This document shows, in pieces, positions 16,567 to 24,948 of a stretch of 64,000 nucleotides of DNA (positions are counted from its first letter, which is position 1; each line of letters starts with the position of its first letter). The notes below the pieces were generated by a model. That model ran no database searches. It saw nothing but the letters and a program-made list of their open reading frames with translations, and was not told the DNA's origin. Origin of the DNA: Ferrimonas balearica (GTDB lineage: Bacteria > Pseudomonadota > Gammaproteobacteria > Enterobacterales > Shewanellaceae); NCBI RefSeq assembly GCF_019802085.1, contig NZ_JAHVHV010000001.1, positions 1 through 64,000 of the forward strand. The letters run 5' to 3'. The translations under genes were made by a program, and so were the position numbers.

Positions 16567-17718
16567 ATGTATCAAATCATCAAGGACGATAACCGCATCA
16601 CCAAACTGGAAGCCAAGCGCTTTTCTGAGTTGGGCTTTACTGAGCGACATCACCTTCAGGAGTGGTTGGCGAATCAGCTGGATGCGCTGGGAGAGGACTT
16701 ACTCCTGATCCAAAAGGAATTTGACGGTTTCAATGAGACTCGTGAGCGACTCGATCTGTTGGCGCTAGACCGGGAAGGCAACCTTGTGATCATTGAGAAC
16801 AAGCTGGATGATTCCGGGCGAGACGTGGTCTGGCAAGCACTGAAGTACGCCTCATACTGCTCCAGCTTCACCAAGTCGCAAATCATCGAAGCTTACCAGT
16901 CCTACCTCGACCGCTATGAACCAGGCCAAGATGCAGCGCAGAGGCTGGCGGAGTTTTTGGATGTCCCTGACCTAGACGAAGTTATTCTGAACAGTGGTAA
17001 TCAGCAAAGGTTGATATTGGTTGCGGCTCAGTTTCGCAAAGAAGTCACCAGCACGGCACTGTGGTTAATGTCCCACGGCATTACAGTCCAGTGTTTAAAG
17101 GTGACTCCGTACAGCCTCGAAGAACAGTACTTTTTGAATGTTGAGCAGATCCTTCCGCCTCCGGAAGCAAAGGAACTCATGATTGGCATTGCGGTTAAAG
17201 AGGCCGATGAACAGAGCACGAAGGGTGAAGTCAAGCATCGTCACATCCTTCGCAAAGAGTTCTGGATGTCAGCTCTGGAGGTGATGCGAGAAAGCCAATG
17301 TGACGCATTCAATAACATCAGCCCTTCCAAAGACTCCTGGGTAGCCGCTGGGACGGGCATCAGTGGATGCCAGTATCTGATGGCGTTCAGCAAGCGAGAG
17401 GTGCGAATTGAGCTGTGGATGGGACGTCCAAGAAAAGAAGAAAACAAAGCTTTATGGGATCTATTGAAGGCCCGCCAGTCCTGTATAGAGAACACCTTTT
17501 CTAATCCTCTTAACTGGCTACGCTTAGATGGTCAGAAGTCCAGTCGAATAACCTTTTCTCATGATGTTGAGGGGCATGATAAGGGGAACTGGCCAGAGAT
17601 GATCCAGTGGCTGGCAGAACATATGGCGCAATTAGAAAACACCCTGAAACCACACCTCGATGAGCTCGGGGGTCAAATTAAGATGGGGGGAATATTTGAT
17701 TGTGACCTTGATTCTTAA
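16567..17718 (+). CDS. PD-(D/E)XK nuclease-like protein with DUF4268
   Basis: 383 aa, with AGGAAG before the ATG. The N-terminal 100 residues contain an endonuclease-like core: LQEWLANQL, ERLDLLALDREGNLVIIENKLDDSGRDVVWQALKYA, giving D63-E77-x-K79. The C-terminal part (about 225-370) fits DUF4268. Proteins of this type occur in defence islands and are related to the restriction-endonuclease superfamily, but their role is not settled. It lies 186 bp after zorD on the same strand, so it may be an additional effector of the same operon or a separate gene. Confidence 0.82.
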   Translation: MYQIIKDDNRITKLEAKRFSELGFTERHHLQEWLANQLDALGEDLLLIQKEFDGFNETRERLDLLALDREGNLVIIENKLDDSGRDVVWQALKYASYCSSFTKSQIIEAYQSYLDRYEPGQDAAQRLAEFLDVPDLDEVILNSGNQQRLILVAAQFRKEVTSTALWLMSHGITVQCLKVTPYSLEEQYFLNVEQILPPPEAKELMIGIAVKEADEQSTKGEVKHRHILRKEFWMSALEVMRESQCDAFNNISPSKDSWVAAGTGISGCQYLMAFSKREVRIELWMGRPRKEENKALWDLLKARQSCIENTFSNPLNWLRLDGQKSSRITFSHDVEGHDKGNWPEMIQWLAEHMAQLENTLKPHLDELGGQIKMGGIFDCDLDS

Positions 17719-18147
17719 TCATTTTATCACTGGACGGCAACGCCGATTTCCTGGCTGGTAAGAAGGGAAATGGTCCTACGAAGCGAGATTTACGCTGAAG
17801 CCTCTGTTTAAGCCAACCAACGTGCAACACAACTGTTGATCGCGCATCGCGAGTCACTGGAGTTATTGGTTGAAGAGCTTAGAAAGCGTTTTGTGCATTG
17901 AGATCGGCCAGGCCATCAACTCAATTTTGGAAACGAAACTGGGGTGAGTACTGGCTATTGAACGCTGTTGCATCTGCCGCCCATAGCCTATTCTCGCCGG
18001 CACTATTTTTAGTGCCCCTAAAGGGCGTTTTTTTGCCGTTGTAGCGTATTGAGGTTAACCACCCCTTATGGCACGCGCGATCTAACAGCAAGGTGCCACT
18101 ACTGAATGAATAACGCTGAAGCACCTGGGCATGCCCTTTAGAGCTCT
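17719..18147. other. Intergenic region between nuclease-like and M15-peptidase-like genes
   Basis: 429 bases between convergent genes, no convincing gene. It contains the possible terminator at 18014-18034. One 101-codon frame on the minus strand (17921-18226) overlaps the M15 gene end and is not protein-like. Confidence 0.5.
18014..18034 (+). terminator. Possible rho-independent terminator
   Basis: GCCC / GGGC hairpin with loop CTAAA followed by a T-run, 296 bases after the nuclease-like gene. The stem is short. Confidence 0.5.
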
Positions 18148-18714
18148 TTATTTGGATAAGCTCTGGAATCGTTGCGGGCTCTGAACGCGGGGTTGATGGC
18201 CTCCACCCCGGTAGCCATCCATCCACACTATCGAGCGGCTATTATCCGGTCCGGCACTGATGTGGAAGGGACGGTGCGCTGAATAGAAGTAGAGCCGGTC
18301 AAAGGGGGTGTGCTGGGCGGCCCATTGGGCCACGACCAGTGAGCTGACCCCGGGAACGTAACAATCCACCGCTTGGCCCAGTCGGGGGCAGATGGGCTTG
18401 CCGGCACGGTTGAGTTCACAGCCCGCGTGCTGGTCGCCACTGGGTGTTATGTTGGGGTAGGGCGTTTCTTTGACCACTTTGACCAGTGAAGCCGAGCTAA
18501 ATCCATAAGTCAGCTTGATCGGGCCGAATTGAGCCCAGATCGGGTCTAATACCGTTTGGCAGAGTGTGTCGATGGCCTGGTAGGTGGCCAGTTGCTGCGG
18601 CACATTACTGGGGCGGGCGCGAACCCAGCTGTCGCTGCACTCAATAAAGTCTTTGTACGTGAAGTGCTTGCCGCAGGAGCTGTCCGGTGAGGGCAGGGGA
18701 GGTTGCTGTGTCAT
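18148..18714 (-). CDS. M15-type peptidase-like protein
   Basis: 188 aa, with AAGGATGG before the ATG. The pattern is that of M15 D-alanyl-D-alanine carboxypeptidase / hedgehog-type folds: LDPIWAQFGPIKLTYGFSS, then GDQHAGCE with His96, GQAVDCYV with Asp117, and RPFHISAGP with His151 as the three zinc ligands. There is no clear signal peptide, so action inside the cell, on lysis or on another substrate, is possible. M15-like proteins without a signal occur in phage and defence neighbourhoods, but their role is unknown. It is the last gene before attR. Confidence 0.72.
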   Translation of the reverse strand: MTQQPPLPSPDSSCGKHFTYKDFIECSDSWVRARPSNVPQQLATYQAIDTLCQTVLDPIWAQFGPIKLTYGFSSASLVKVVKETPYPNITPSGDQHAGCELNRAGKPICPRLGQAVDCYVPGVSSLVVAQWAAQHTPFDRLYFYSAHRPFHISAGPDNSRSIVWMDGYRGGGHQPRVQSPQRFQSLSK

Positions 18715-18899
18715 GTTGAGCCATCCTTGGTGTCAATCCATAGAAATCAGCAAGTTAAAATATAGCTTACACCAGCGGATGCCGTCTTTTTTGGGGAGTG
18801 AACTGAACTGGCAGCAATGATGTCAGGTGGTACACTTTGCTGGTACAACAGGCATCCCAAGAAATGTATAAACCCGGGCTTTTCAGTGGCTTCGATGAT
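18715..18899. other. Right end of the island, no gene
   Basis: 185 bases between the M15-like gene and attR, without a protein-like frame. The bases before 18900 do not resemble tRNA-Trp, so only the 3' part of the tRNA gene is duplicated. Confidence 0.6.
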
Positions 18900-18925
18900 G
18901 GTTCGAGTCCCTCTACCCCTGCCAT
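18900..18925 (+). repeat. attR (right 26-bp attachment repeat)
   Basis: Exact copy of 639-664, the last 25 bases of tRNA-Trp plus one T. Confidence 0.93.
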
Positions 18926-18931
18926 ATCGCG

Positions 18932-18960
18932 AAAAAGCCCGTCGTAAGACGGGCTTTTTT
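18932..18960 (+). terminator. Native tRNA-Trp terminator, chromosome side
   Basis: AAAAAGCCCGTC / GACGGGC hairpin with loop GTAA and a T-run. It lies 6 bp after attR, so before integration it would have ended the tRNA transcript. Confidence 0.9.
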
Positions 18961-19018
18961 GTGTCTGTCGATCGCCCTGGCCATGCGCTTGGGGCGGCGC
19001 TGTGGTACCTTCCTTGCC

Positions 19019-19357
19019 ATGACCGAATTGACCTCCCGACAGCGTGCCGCCTTGAGCCAGATGGGCGTTCAGCCCCTGGCGCTGCGTCGCACCAAGGCCC
19101 CCCTGGCGCTGATTGACCCTCAAGGCCGGGCGACGGCGGAGCACCCCCTGGTGCAGGATCTGCTTACCCTGCTTGAGTTGCCCGCTGAGCAGCTGCTGTG
19201 CGCCACCGAGGAGCAGGCCGCGCCAGCCAAGCGCTACTGGGTGCTGGGGCGAACCTTGCCGGCCACCGCCACCCATCTCTACTCCCCGTCATTGGATAAG
19301 CCCCTGAGCGCCGACGAGAAGCGTCGCTTGTGGCGGAGCCTGCAACGGTGGCTCTGA
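19019..19357 (+). CDS. holD: DNA polymerase III psi subunit
   Basis: 112 aa. The N-terminus (LTSRQRAALSQMGVQPLALRR) matches the psi motif that binds the chi subunit, and the protein ends in a Trp-rich helix (LWRSLQRWL). Shorter than E. coli psi (137 aa), as is common outside enterobacteria. Overlaps rimI by 28 bases, the usual gammaproteobacterial arrangement holD-rimI. The ATG at 19019 is preferred over a GTG-type start at 18959 inside the tRNA terminator T-run. Confidence 0.85.
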   Translation: MTELTSRQRAALSQMGVQPLALRRTKAPLALIDPQGRATAEHPLVQDLLTLLELPAEQLLCATEEQAAPAKRYWVLGRTLPATATHLYSPSLDKPLSADEKRRLWRSLQRWL

Positions 19358-19788
19358 GCTATCGGCCGGCCTCAGCGTCGCTGTTTGAGCCCCTGTGGGC
19401 CATTGAGCAAGCTGCCCACCCCTATCCCTGGTCCGAGTCGCTGCTGCGCTCCTGTCTTACCGCCCCCTATTGGGGAGAGGTGGCCTGCACTGAGACTCCG
19501 GTGGGTTTCTACCTGTTCCAGCAGGTGCTGGACGAGGTGACCCTGATGAATATCTGTGTCGACCCGGTGCACCAGGGCCAGGGTTGGGGACAGGCGTTGC
19601 TGGAAAGGGCGCTGATGCGAGCCAGGGCGGCCGAGGCCCGCCGCTGTTTCCTGGAGGTGCGGGCCAGCAACGTGGCGGCGCTGGCGCTCTATCGAAAGGT
19701 GGGTTTTGTCGAGGATGTTCGGCGCAAGGGGTACTACCCCTGCTCCGAGGGGCGCGAAGACGCGGTGTTGATGTCCTGCACCCTGTGA
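19330..19788 (+). CDS. rimI: Ribosomal protein S18 alanine N-acetyltransferase
   Basis: 152 aa GNAT-fold enzyme that acetylates the N-terminal alanine of S18 with acetyl-CoA. The acetyl-CoA loop is VHQGQGWGQALLERAL and motif B reads EVRASNVAALALYRKVGF, followed by the YYP of RimI. The GTG at 19330 is taken as start; a second GTG at 19348 would shorten it by six residues. Confidence 0.92.
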   Translation: MAEPATVALSYRPASASLFEPLWAIEQAAHPYPWSESLLRSCLTAPYWGEVACTETPVGFYLFQQVLDEVTLMNICVDPVHQGQGWGQALLERALMRARAAEARRCFLEVRASNVAALALYRKVGFVEDVRRKGYYPCSEGREDAVLMSCTL

Positions 19789-19796
19789 ACCCTTAA

Positions 19797-19834
19797 AACA
19801 ACAACGCCCCGGCCTAAGCCGGGGCGTTGTTGTT
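19797..19834. terminator. Bidirectional terminator between rimI and lipA
   Basis: Perfect 17-bp stem AACAACAACGCCCCGGC (19797-19813) with loop CTAA and its complement at 19818-19834, with few T residues outside. It sits between converging genes. Confidence 0.85.
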
Positions 19835-19847
19835 TCTGGCTCTGAGG

Positions 19848-20816
19848 TTACTTGACCTCTTTACCCTGGGCTTGCAGGTCCGCGTGGTAGCTGGAGCGCA
19901 CCAGAGGGCCACAGGCGGCGTGGGTAAAGCCGATGGACTCGGCGACCTCTTTCATCTGGTCGAACTCGCCTGGGGTTACGTAGCGTTTGACCGGCAGATG
20001 GTGGCGGCTGGGCTGCAGGTACTGCCCCAGGGTCAGCATCTCCACGTCGTGAGCACGCAGATCCTTGAGCACCTCGACGATCTCCTCGTTGGTCTCCCCC
20101 AGGCCCATCATCAGGCCGGACTTGGTGGGCACGTCCGGGTGCATCGCCTTGAACTTCTTCAGCAGATCCAGCGACCATTGGTAGCTGGCCCCGGGACGGG
20201 CGGCGCGGTAGAGGCGCGGCGCGGTCTCCAGGTTGTGGTTGAACACGTCCGGCGGGTTGTCCTTGAGGATCTCCAGGGCGCGATCGATGCGGCCGCGGAA
20301 ATCGGGCACCAGGATCTCAATCTTGATGTGCGGGTTGCGCTTGCGGATCTCGCGGATGCAGTCGGCAAAGTGCTGAGCGCCGCCGTCGCGCAGATCGTCC
20401 CGGTCCACCGAGGTGATCACCACGTACTTGAGCTTCATATCGCGGATGGTGCGTGCCAGCTTGACCGGCTCTTCCGGGTCCGGCTTCAGCGGGCGGCCGT
20501 GGGCCACGTCGCAGAAGGGGCAACGGCGGGTGCAGATGGCCCCCAGGATCATAAAGGTGGCGGTGCCGTGGTTGAAGCACTCCGCCAGGTTGGGGCAGGA
20601 GGCTTCCTCGCACACCGAGTGCAGGCCGTGATCGCGCATCGCCTGCTTCACCTGGTCGATCTTCTCGCTGGAGGCGGGCAGTTTGATCTTCAGCCAGTCG
20701 GGCTTGCGCAGCATCTCTTCCCGCTCGGTGGGCATCACCTTGACTGGGATCCGGGCAACCTTGTCGGCGTCGCGGAGTTTTACCCCCGCCTGCAGACGTA
20801 CGGGACGTTCGGTCAT
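19848..20816 (-). CDS. lipA: Lipoyl synthase
   Basis: 322 aa radical SAM enzyme that inserts two sulfurs into the octanoyl chain on lipoyl domains. Both 4Fe-4S sites are visible: the auxiliary cluster [12 protein letters not shown] (Cys-x4-Cys-x5-Cys) and the radical [11 protein letters not shown]. The C-terminal RSSYHAD is conserved. The ATG at 20816 touches the lipB stop; a longer frame upstream lies in lipB and is not used. Confidence 0.97.
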   Translation of the reverse strand: MTERPVRLQAGVKLRDADKVARIPVKVMPTEREEMLRKPDWLKIKLPASSEKIDQVKQAMRDHGLHSVCEEASCPNLAECFNHGTATFMILGAICTRRCPFCDVAHGRPLKPDPEEPVKLARTIRDMKLKYVVITSVDRDDLRDGGAQHFADCIREIRKRNPHIKIEILVPDFRGRIDRALEILKDNPPDVFNHNLETAPRLYRAARPGASYQWSLDLLKKFKAMHPDVPTKSGLMMGLGETNEEIVEVLKDLRAHDVEMLTLGQYLQPSRHHLPVKRYVTPGEFDQMKEVAESIGFTHAACGPLVRSSYHADLQAQGKEVK

Positions 20817-21463
20817 CAATCCAATCCTTCTTTTACTACGGTCGCCTGGTAGCCCAGGCGCTGAGGGAATATCTCGCACAGGTGACGGGCCGCTTCCTCG
20901 ACGGTTTGCGGGCCACCCAGTTGGCGGGTCTGCACCATCTCCAGGCCGGCGTAGCCGCAAGGGTTGATGCGCAGGAAGGGGGACAGATCCATGTCCACGT
21001 TCAGGGCCAGGCCATGGAAGGAGCAGCCCTTACGGATCCTGAGCCCCAGGGAAGCCACTTTGCGCTCCTCCACGTAGACGCCGGGGGCATCGCAGCGGGA
21101 GGCGGCAGGGACGTCGTAGCGGGCCAGCATGTCCACCAGGCTCTGCTCAATCTCGGTCACCAGGTCCCGCACCCCCAGCTTGCGCCGGCGCAGGTTGATC
21201 AGCGGGTAGGCCACCAGCTGTCCGGGACCGTGGTAGGTCACCTGGCCGCCGCGGTCCACTTTCACCACCGGGATGTCGCCGGTGGCCAGCAGGTGCTCCG
21301 CCTTGCCGGCCTGGCCCTGGGTGAACACCGGGGGGTGCTCCACCAGCCACAACTCGTCGGCATGTTGGTCGTCACGGGTGTCGGTGAACGCTTGCATGGC
21401 GTGCCATACCTGTTCGTATGGCTGGGTGCCGAGATGGCGAATGATGAGGGTGTTGGCAACCAA
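20816..21463 (-). CDS. lipB: Octanoyl-ACP:protein octanoyltransferase
   Basis: 215 aa. Transfers octanoate from ACP to lipoyl domains, before LipA adds sulfur. [17 protein letters not shown], the catalytic Lys in [12 protein letters not shown] and the catalytic Cys in INPCGYAG are present. It starts with a TTG codon (at 21463) with AGGAAG upstream; no ATG gives a better start. It overlaps lipA by one base and the two are probably one operon. Confidence 0.96.
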   Translation of the reverse strand: MVANTLIIRHLGTQPYEQVWHAMQAFTDTRDDQHADELWLVEHPPVFTQGQAGKAEHLLATGDIPVVKVDRGGQVTYHGPGQLVAYPLINLRRRKLGVRDLVTEIEQSLVDMLARYDVPAASRCDAPGVYVEERKVASLGLRIRKGCSFHGLALNVDMDLSPFLRINPCGYAGLEMVQTRQLGGPQTVEEAARHLCEIFPQRLGYQATVVKEGLD

Positions 21464-21539
21464 TCCTGTACCACTTCCTGGCTGAAACTGTTGCCCGCAT
21501 TATACCCGGGCAAAGTCAGAATGCCAGATGGGTCACACT

Positions 21540-21803
21540 TTACAGAACGCCGCGAACCCCATCGATGGCCGCCAACTCGGTGTACAGCAGTTCGATGTGC
21601 TCTTTGCTGGTCACCGTGGTGGTCACGGAGACGGAGATGTAGGTGCCCTTGCTGGAGGGTTTGATACTGGGCACGTAGTCGCCGGGGGCGTGCTGCTGCA
21701 GCACGGCCACCACGCGATCCGCCAGGGTGTCGTCCGCCAAGCCAAGGACCTTAAAGGGGAATTTGCAAGGGAACTCAAGGTATTCGTCGAATTTGGTGTC
21801 CAT
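21540..21803 (-). CDS. ybeD: YbeD family protein (DUF493)
   Basis: 87 aa, matching the usual size. The protein has the ferredoxin-like pattern ([17 protein letters not shown] ... [23 protein letters not shown]). Family members are small cytosolic proteins of unknown exact role, conserved next to dacA and lipB as here. Confidence 0.93.
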   Translation of the reverse strand: MDTKFDEYLEFPCKFPFKVLGLADDTLADRVVAVLQQHAPGDYVPSIKPSSKGTYISVSVTTTVTSKEHIELLYTELAAIDGVRGVL

Positions 21804-21876
21804 GGGTACTCCAGGTGCGATATGAGACCGCTGTTAATGGGGCTCATTGTATCAAAATTCAAGGGGGCCAATAAAA

Positions 21877-21900
21877 ACGGGGTGGCCCTGGCCACCCCGT
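21877..21900 (-). terminator. Terminator after dacA
   Basis: ACGGGGTGGCC / GGCCACCCCGT, an 11-bp stem with a 2-nt loop; read on the minus strand the run of A residues at 21873-21877 gives the T-run. Confidence 0.85.
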
Positions 21901-21917
21901 TCGCACCGGTTCCGTCC

Positions 21918-23081
21918 TTAGAAGAGGGAGAGGAACAGCAGCTTGAAGTAGTCGATGAGCTTGGAGAACCAGCTGCCCTCGTTGACGTCCTCCAGCACCA
22001 CCAGCGGGAACTTGGCGATGTCCTCGCCGTCGAGCTGGAAGTAGAGGGTGCCCACTTCGTCACCCCGGGTCAGGGGCGCCTTGAGCTCCTGGCTCAGTTC
22101 GAAGTTGGCTTTGAGGTTGCCCGACTGGCCACGGTAGATGGTCACCGGGGTGTCCTGCAGCACGCCCAGGCGCACCTCGGACTTGTCGCCGTACCAGATC
22201 TGCTGGCTGGTGAACTCCTCACCGGCACTGTAGGGGGTCACGGTCTCGAAGAAGCGGAAACCGTAGTTGAGCAGCTTCTTGCTCTCCGCCTCGCGGGATT
22301 GGGGGCTCTTGGCGCCCATTACCACGGCGATAAGACGCATGTCGCCCTTGGTGCCGGAGCTCACCAGGTTGTAGCCGGCGCCGGCGGTGTGGCCGGTCTT
22401 CATGCCGTCCACATTGAGGCTGCGATCCCACAGCAGGCCGTTGCGGTTGTGCTGACGGATGCCGTTGAAGGTGAACTCCCGCTCGGAGTAGAGGGAGTAG
22501 TACTCGGGGATGTCACGGATGATGGCGCGACCCAGCAGGGCCATGTCGTAGGCGGTGGTCACCTGGTCGTCGGCGTCCAGGCCATGGGCATTGGCGAAGT
22601 GGCTGTCCGCCATCCCCAACTGTCCGGCCCAGGCGTTCATCAGATCGGTGTAGGCGCTTTCGGTGCCCGCCACGTGCTCGGCGATGGCGACGCAGGCGTC
22701 GTTGCCGGACTGGACCACCATGCCGCGGTAGAGGTCCATCAGGTTGACCTCTTTGCCCACTTCAATCCACATCACCGACGAACCGGGGAAGTTCTTGGCC
22801 CAGGCGTTGTTGGAGATCTTCACCATGTCCTCTTCGGACACGTTGCCCTTGCTGAGCTCCTGACCGAGGACGTAGGAGGTCATCATCTTGGTCAGACTGG
22901 CTGGGCGGCGCGGATCGTAGGAGTTGTTCTCCGCCAAGATCTGTCCGGTCTTGAAGTCCATCAGGACGTAGGACTCGGCGGCCACGGTGGGCGCGTTGGG
23001 GATCACGGAGGGGGCGGCGGCCACGGTGGCGCTGAACAGCAGCGTGGCGGCGCTGGCCAGAGTGCGTTTTACAAAAGTCAT
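21918..23081 (-). CDS. dacA: D-alanyl-D-alanine carboxypeptidase (PBP5)
   Basis: 387 aa. Signal peptide at 1-23 (LASAATLLFSATVAAA), then the penicillin-binding domain with SLTK (catalytic Ser), SGN and KTGHTAGAGYN. The C-terminus WFSKLIDYFKLLFLSLF is an amphipathic helix that anchors the protein to the outer face of the inner membrane. It trims the terminal D-Ala from peptidoglycan stem peptides. The ATG at 23081 is chosen because it directly precedes the signal peptide. Confidence 0.96.
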   Translation of the reverse strand: MTFVKRTLASAATLLFSATVAAAPSVIPNAPTVAAESYVLMDFKTGQILAENNSYDPRRPASLTKMMTSYVLGQELSKGNVSEEDMVKISNNAWAKNFPGSSVMWIEVGKEVNLMDLYRGMVVQSGNDACVAIAEHVAGTESAYTDLMNAWAGQLGMADSHFANAHGLDADDQVTTAYDMALLGRAIIRDIPEYYSLYSEREFTFNGIRQHNRNGLLWDRSLNVDGMKTGHTAGAGYNLVSSGTKGDMRLIAVVMGAKSPQSREAESKKLLNYGFRFFETVTPYSAGEEFTSQQIWYGDKSEVRLGVLQDTPVTIYRGQSGNLKANFELSQELKAPLTRGDEVGTLYFQLDGEDIAKFPLVVLEDVNEGSWFSKLIDYFKLLFLSLF

Positions 23082-23184
23082 GTCAGGTGAATACGCTTTA
23101 TTTGAATTTATCTGCGGGATTGAGGCGGTTAGCCATCCATAGCGACACATTATATCAACAGACCACGGGCCCACGGCAAAAGTT

Positions 23185-23982
23185 TCACAGCTCGTGGGGC
23201 TCCAGCACTTTAAACGCTTGGGGATAGGCCCCCTGGCGCAGTTGCTCAAGCAGGGTTTGGGCCTGTTCCGCATCCTCGAACGGGCCCAGCTGCAGCTTGT
23301 GCAGATCGCCGGCTTGCTGGATCCGCGCCGCGACCGCCCACTCCTCCTCAAGCCGGGTTTTCATGGGCTGTAGGGCCTCGGCGTCGCCACTGGCCACCAG
23401 CTGGATAAACAGCCGGGGCGGGCCCACCAGGGGCGGCACCGGGCTGTCGGGCCCGGCGAAATGGTAGGCCTCCACCCGCACCGGCGCGGTGCCGGCGGCC
23501 AGCACCCCTAGGTGCCAGGCGGCGGCGTAGGAGAGATCGATCACCCGCTCCGGGTGGAAGGGGCCCCGATCATTGACCCGCACCACCAGGCTTTTACCGT
23601 TGGCCAGGTTGGTCACCTTGGCGTAGGTGGGCAGCGGCAGGCTTTTGTGGGCGGCGGAGAAAGTGAACATGTCGTAGGTATCGCCGTTGGAGGTCAGGTG
23701 GCCGTGAAACTTGGCGCCGTACCAGGAAGCGATCCCCTCCTCGACGTAGCCCTCGGCGCTGGGCAGTACCTCGTAGGCCTGACCCCAAACCACGTAGTCG
23801 CGGTTGCCGCCCCGGCTTTTCGGCTCATAGCGGGGCACCGGTGGCTCCAGCTGGCTGAGATCCGGCGCATTGGCCGGGGCCTGGTCCTGGCTCATCTGGT
23901 AGCGGCCCGAAGGCGTGGGGCTGCTGCAGGCGGCCAATAGGGCGACGCTCAGCAGAGGCACCAGGATGCGGGCCTTAACCAT
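23185..23982 (-). CDS. rlpA: Septal ring lytic transglycosylase RlpA
   Basis: 265 aa outer-membrane lipoprotein with lipobox LLAAC (Cys19). The double-psi beta-barrel domain is seen as GIASWYGAKFHGHLTSNGDTYDMF, with VRVNDRGPFHPERVIDLSYAAA containing the expected catalytic residues. A C-terminal SPOR domain (about 190-262) would bind denuded peptidoglycan at the septum. The start at 23982 overlaps mltB by 8 bases. Confidence 0.93.
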   Translation of the reverse strand: MVKARILVPLLSVALLAACSSPTPSGRYQMSQDQAPANAPDLSQLEPPVPRYEPKSRGGNRDYVVWGQAYEVLPSAEGYVEEGIASWYGAKFHGHLTSNGDTYDMFTFSAAHKSLPLPTYAKVTNLANGKSLVVRVNDRGPFHPERVIDLSYAAAWHLGVLAAGTAPVRVEAYHFAGPDSPVPPLVGPPRLFIQLVASGDAEALQPMKTRLEEEWAVAARIQQAGDLHKLQLGPFEDAEQAQTLLEQLRQGAYPQAFKVLEPHEL

Positions 23983-24934
23983 CGGCCATGGCCTGCTTGA
24001 GCTGCTGGCTGAACTCCCATACCGCCATGGCGTACAGCGGACTGCGGTTGTAGCGGGTGATGGTGTAGAAGTTGGGGTGGGCCAGGAAGTGGCCCCACTG
24101 GCCTTCGGCCACCTCCAGCTGCAGCAGACTGAGCTTGCCATCGCGGCCCTGGGGCACGGCCACCCCTTGGGCGCTCAACGCCGCGGCATCGTGCTTCAAG
24201 GGTCTGCCGTCCCACAGCACCGGTTTGATCGGTGCATCGGCGGCCACGGTAACCGGCTCCGCGGCGATGGCGCCGTGCTGCCAGCGGTGCTTGGCGAAGT
24301 AGTTGGCCACGCTGCCGATGGCGTCAGTGGGGTTGGTGAGCAGGTCCCGTTTGCCGTCCCCGTCGAAGTCCACGGCGTAGGCCTGGTAGGAGGAGGGGAT
24401 AAACTGGCCCAGCCCCATGGCGCCGGCGTAGGAGCCCTTGATCTCGGTCAGCGACCAGCCCTGCTCTTCGGCCAGCTGCAGGTAGTGGCCCAGTTCCTTG
24501 CGGAAAAAGGTCTGGCGCGGCGGGTAGTAGAAGCCCAGGGTGTAGAGGGCGTCCAGTACCGCGTGGCGACCCAGGTGGCGGCCGTAGTAGGTCTCCACCC
24601 CGATGATGGCCACGACGATCTCCGGCTCGACGCCAAGCTCCTGCTCGGCCCGCTCCAGGGTGGCGCGATGCTCTTGCCAGAACGCCAGACCGGCGTCCAG
24701 GCGCTCCTCGGTGAGAAACAGGGGGTAGTACTGGTACCAGGGTTTGGCTTCCCAGGGTTTCTGGATGGCGTCCAGGATCCCCTGGTTGAAGGTGGCTTGG
24801 TCGAGGGCCTGTTCAATGTAGGCCTGGGACAGCCCCTGTTGTTGCCAATGGTCGATGAATTCGGCCTTGGGGTCCGCGTGCGCGAACAGGCTGCCGCAAA
24901 TCAGGGCGGCAGCGAGAAGGGAGCGTCCTGTCAT
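23975..24934 (-). CDS. mltB: Membrane-bound lytic murein transglycosylase B
   Basis: 319 aa with an N-terminal signal peptide (ICGSLFAHA) but no lipobox, so probably soluble in the periplasm. Catalytic Glu in VAIIGVETYYGR, and KGSYAGAMGLGQFIPSSY typical of this family. Cleaves the MurNAc-GlcNAc bond to form 1,6-anhydro ends. Placed 14 bases from rodA, as part of the elongation operon. Confidence 0.95.
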   Translation of the reverse strand: MTGRSLLAAALICGSLFAHADPKAEFIDHWQQQGLSQAYIEQALDQATFNQGILDAIQKPWEAKPWYQYYPLFLTEERLDAGLAFWQEHRATLERAEQELGVEPEIVVAIIGVETYYGRHLGRHAVLDALYTLGFYYPPRQTFFRKELGHYLQLAEEQGWSLTEIKGSYAGAMGLGQFIPSSYQAYAVDFDGDGKRDLLTNPTDAIGSVANYFAKHRWQHGAIAAEPVTVAADAPIKPVLWDGRPLKHDAAALSAQGVAVPQGRDGKLSLLQLEVAEGQWGHFLAHPNFYTITRYNRSPLYAMAVWEFSQQLKQAMADG

Positions 24935-24948
24935 GGGTTACCACTTAC

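Larger units (their letters stand above)
639..18925. mobile_element. Integrative genomic island (defence island) in tRNA-Trp
   Basis: The element is flanked by an exact 26-bp direct repeat (639-664 and 18900-18925) covering the 3' end of tRNA-Trp. A tyrosine integrase gene starts about 95 bp inside the left repeat. The inside is clearly AT-richer than the chromosome to the right and holds accessory genes: an HUH-like protein, an HTH protein, an antitoxin-like protein, a WYL regulator, an ADP-ribosylglycohydrolase operon, Zorya type I, a nuclease and an M15 peptidase. No conjugation or phage structural genes are seen, so any transfer would need help from another element. Boundaries and integrase are seen in the sequence; mobility is inferred. 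Confidence 0.92.

Noticed and set aside
17921-18226. 101-codon minus-strand frame downstream of the M15-like gene
   Set aside because: Overlaps the end of that gene in another frame and has no ribosome site.
639-18925. CRISPR array or transposase genes in the island
   Set aside because: No regular short repeats with spacers and no IS ends or complete transposase were found; the small HTH gene at 3765 alone does not prove a transposon.
21528-23090. 520-codon plus-strand frame opposite dacA
   Set aside because: Antisense shadow of dacA and ybeD; no recognizable domain.
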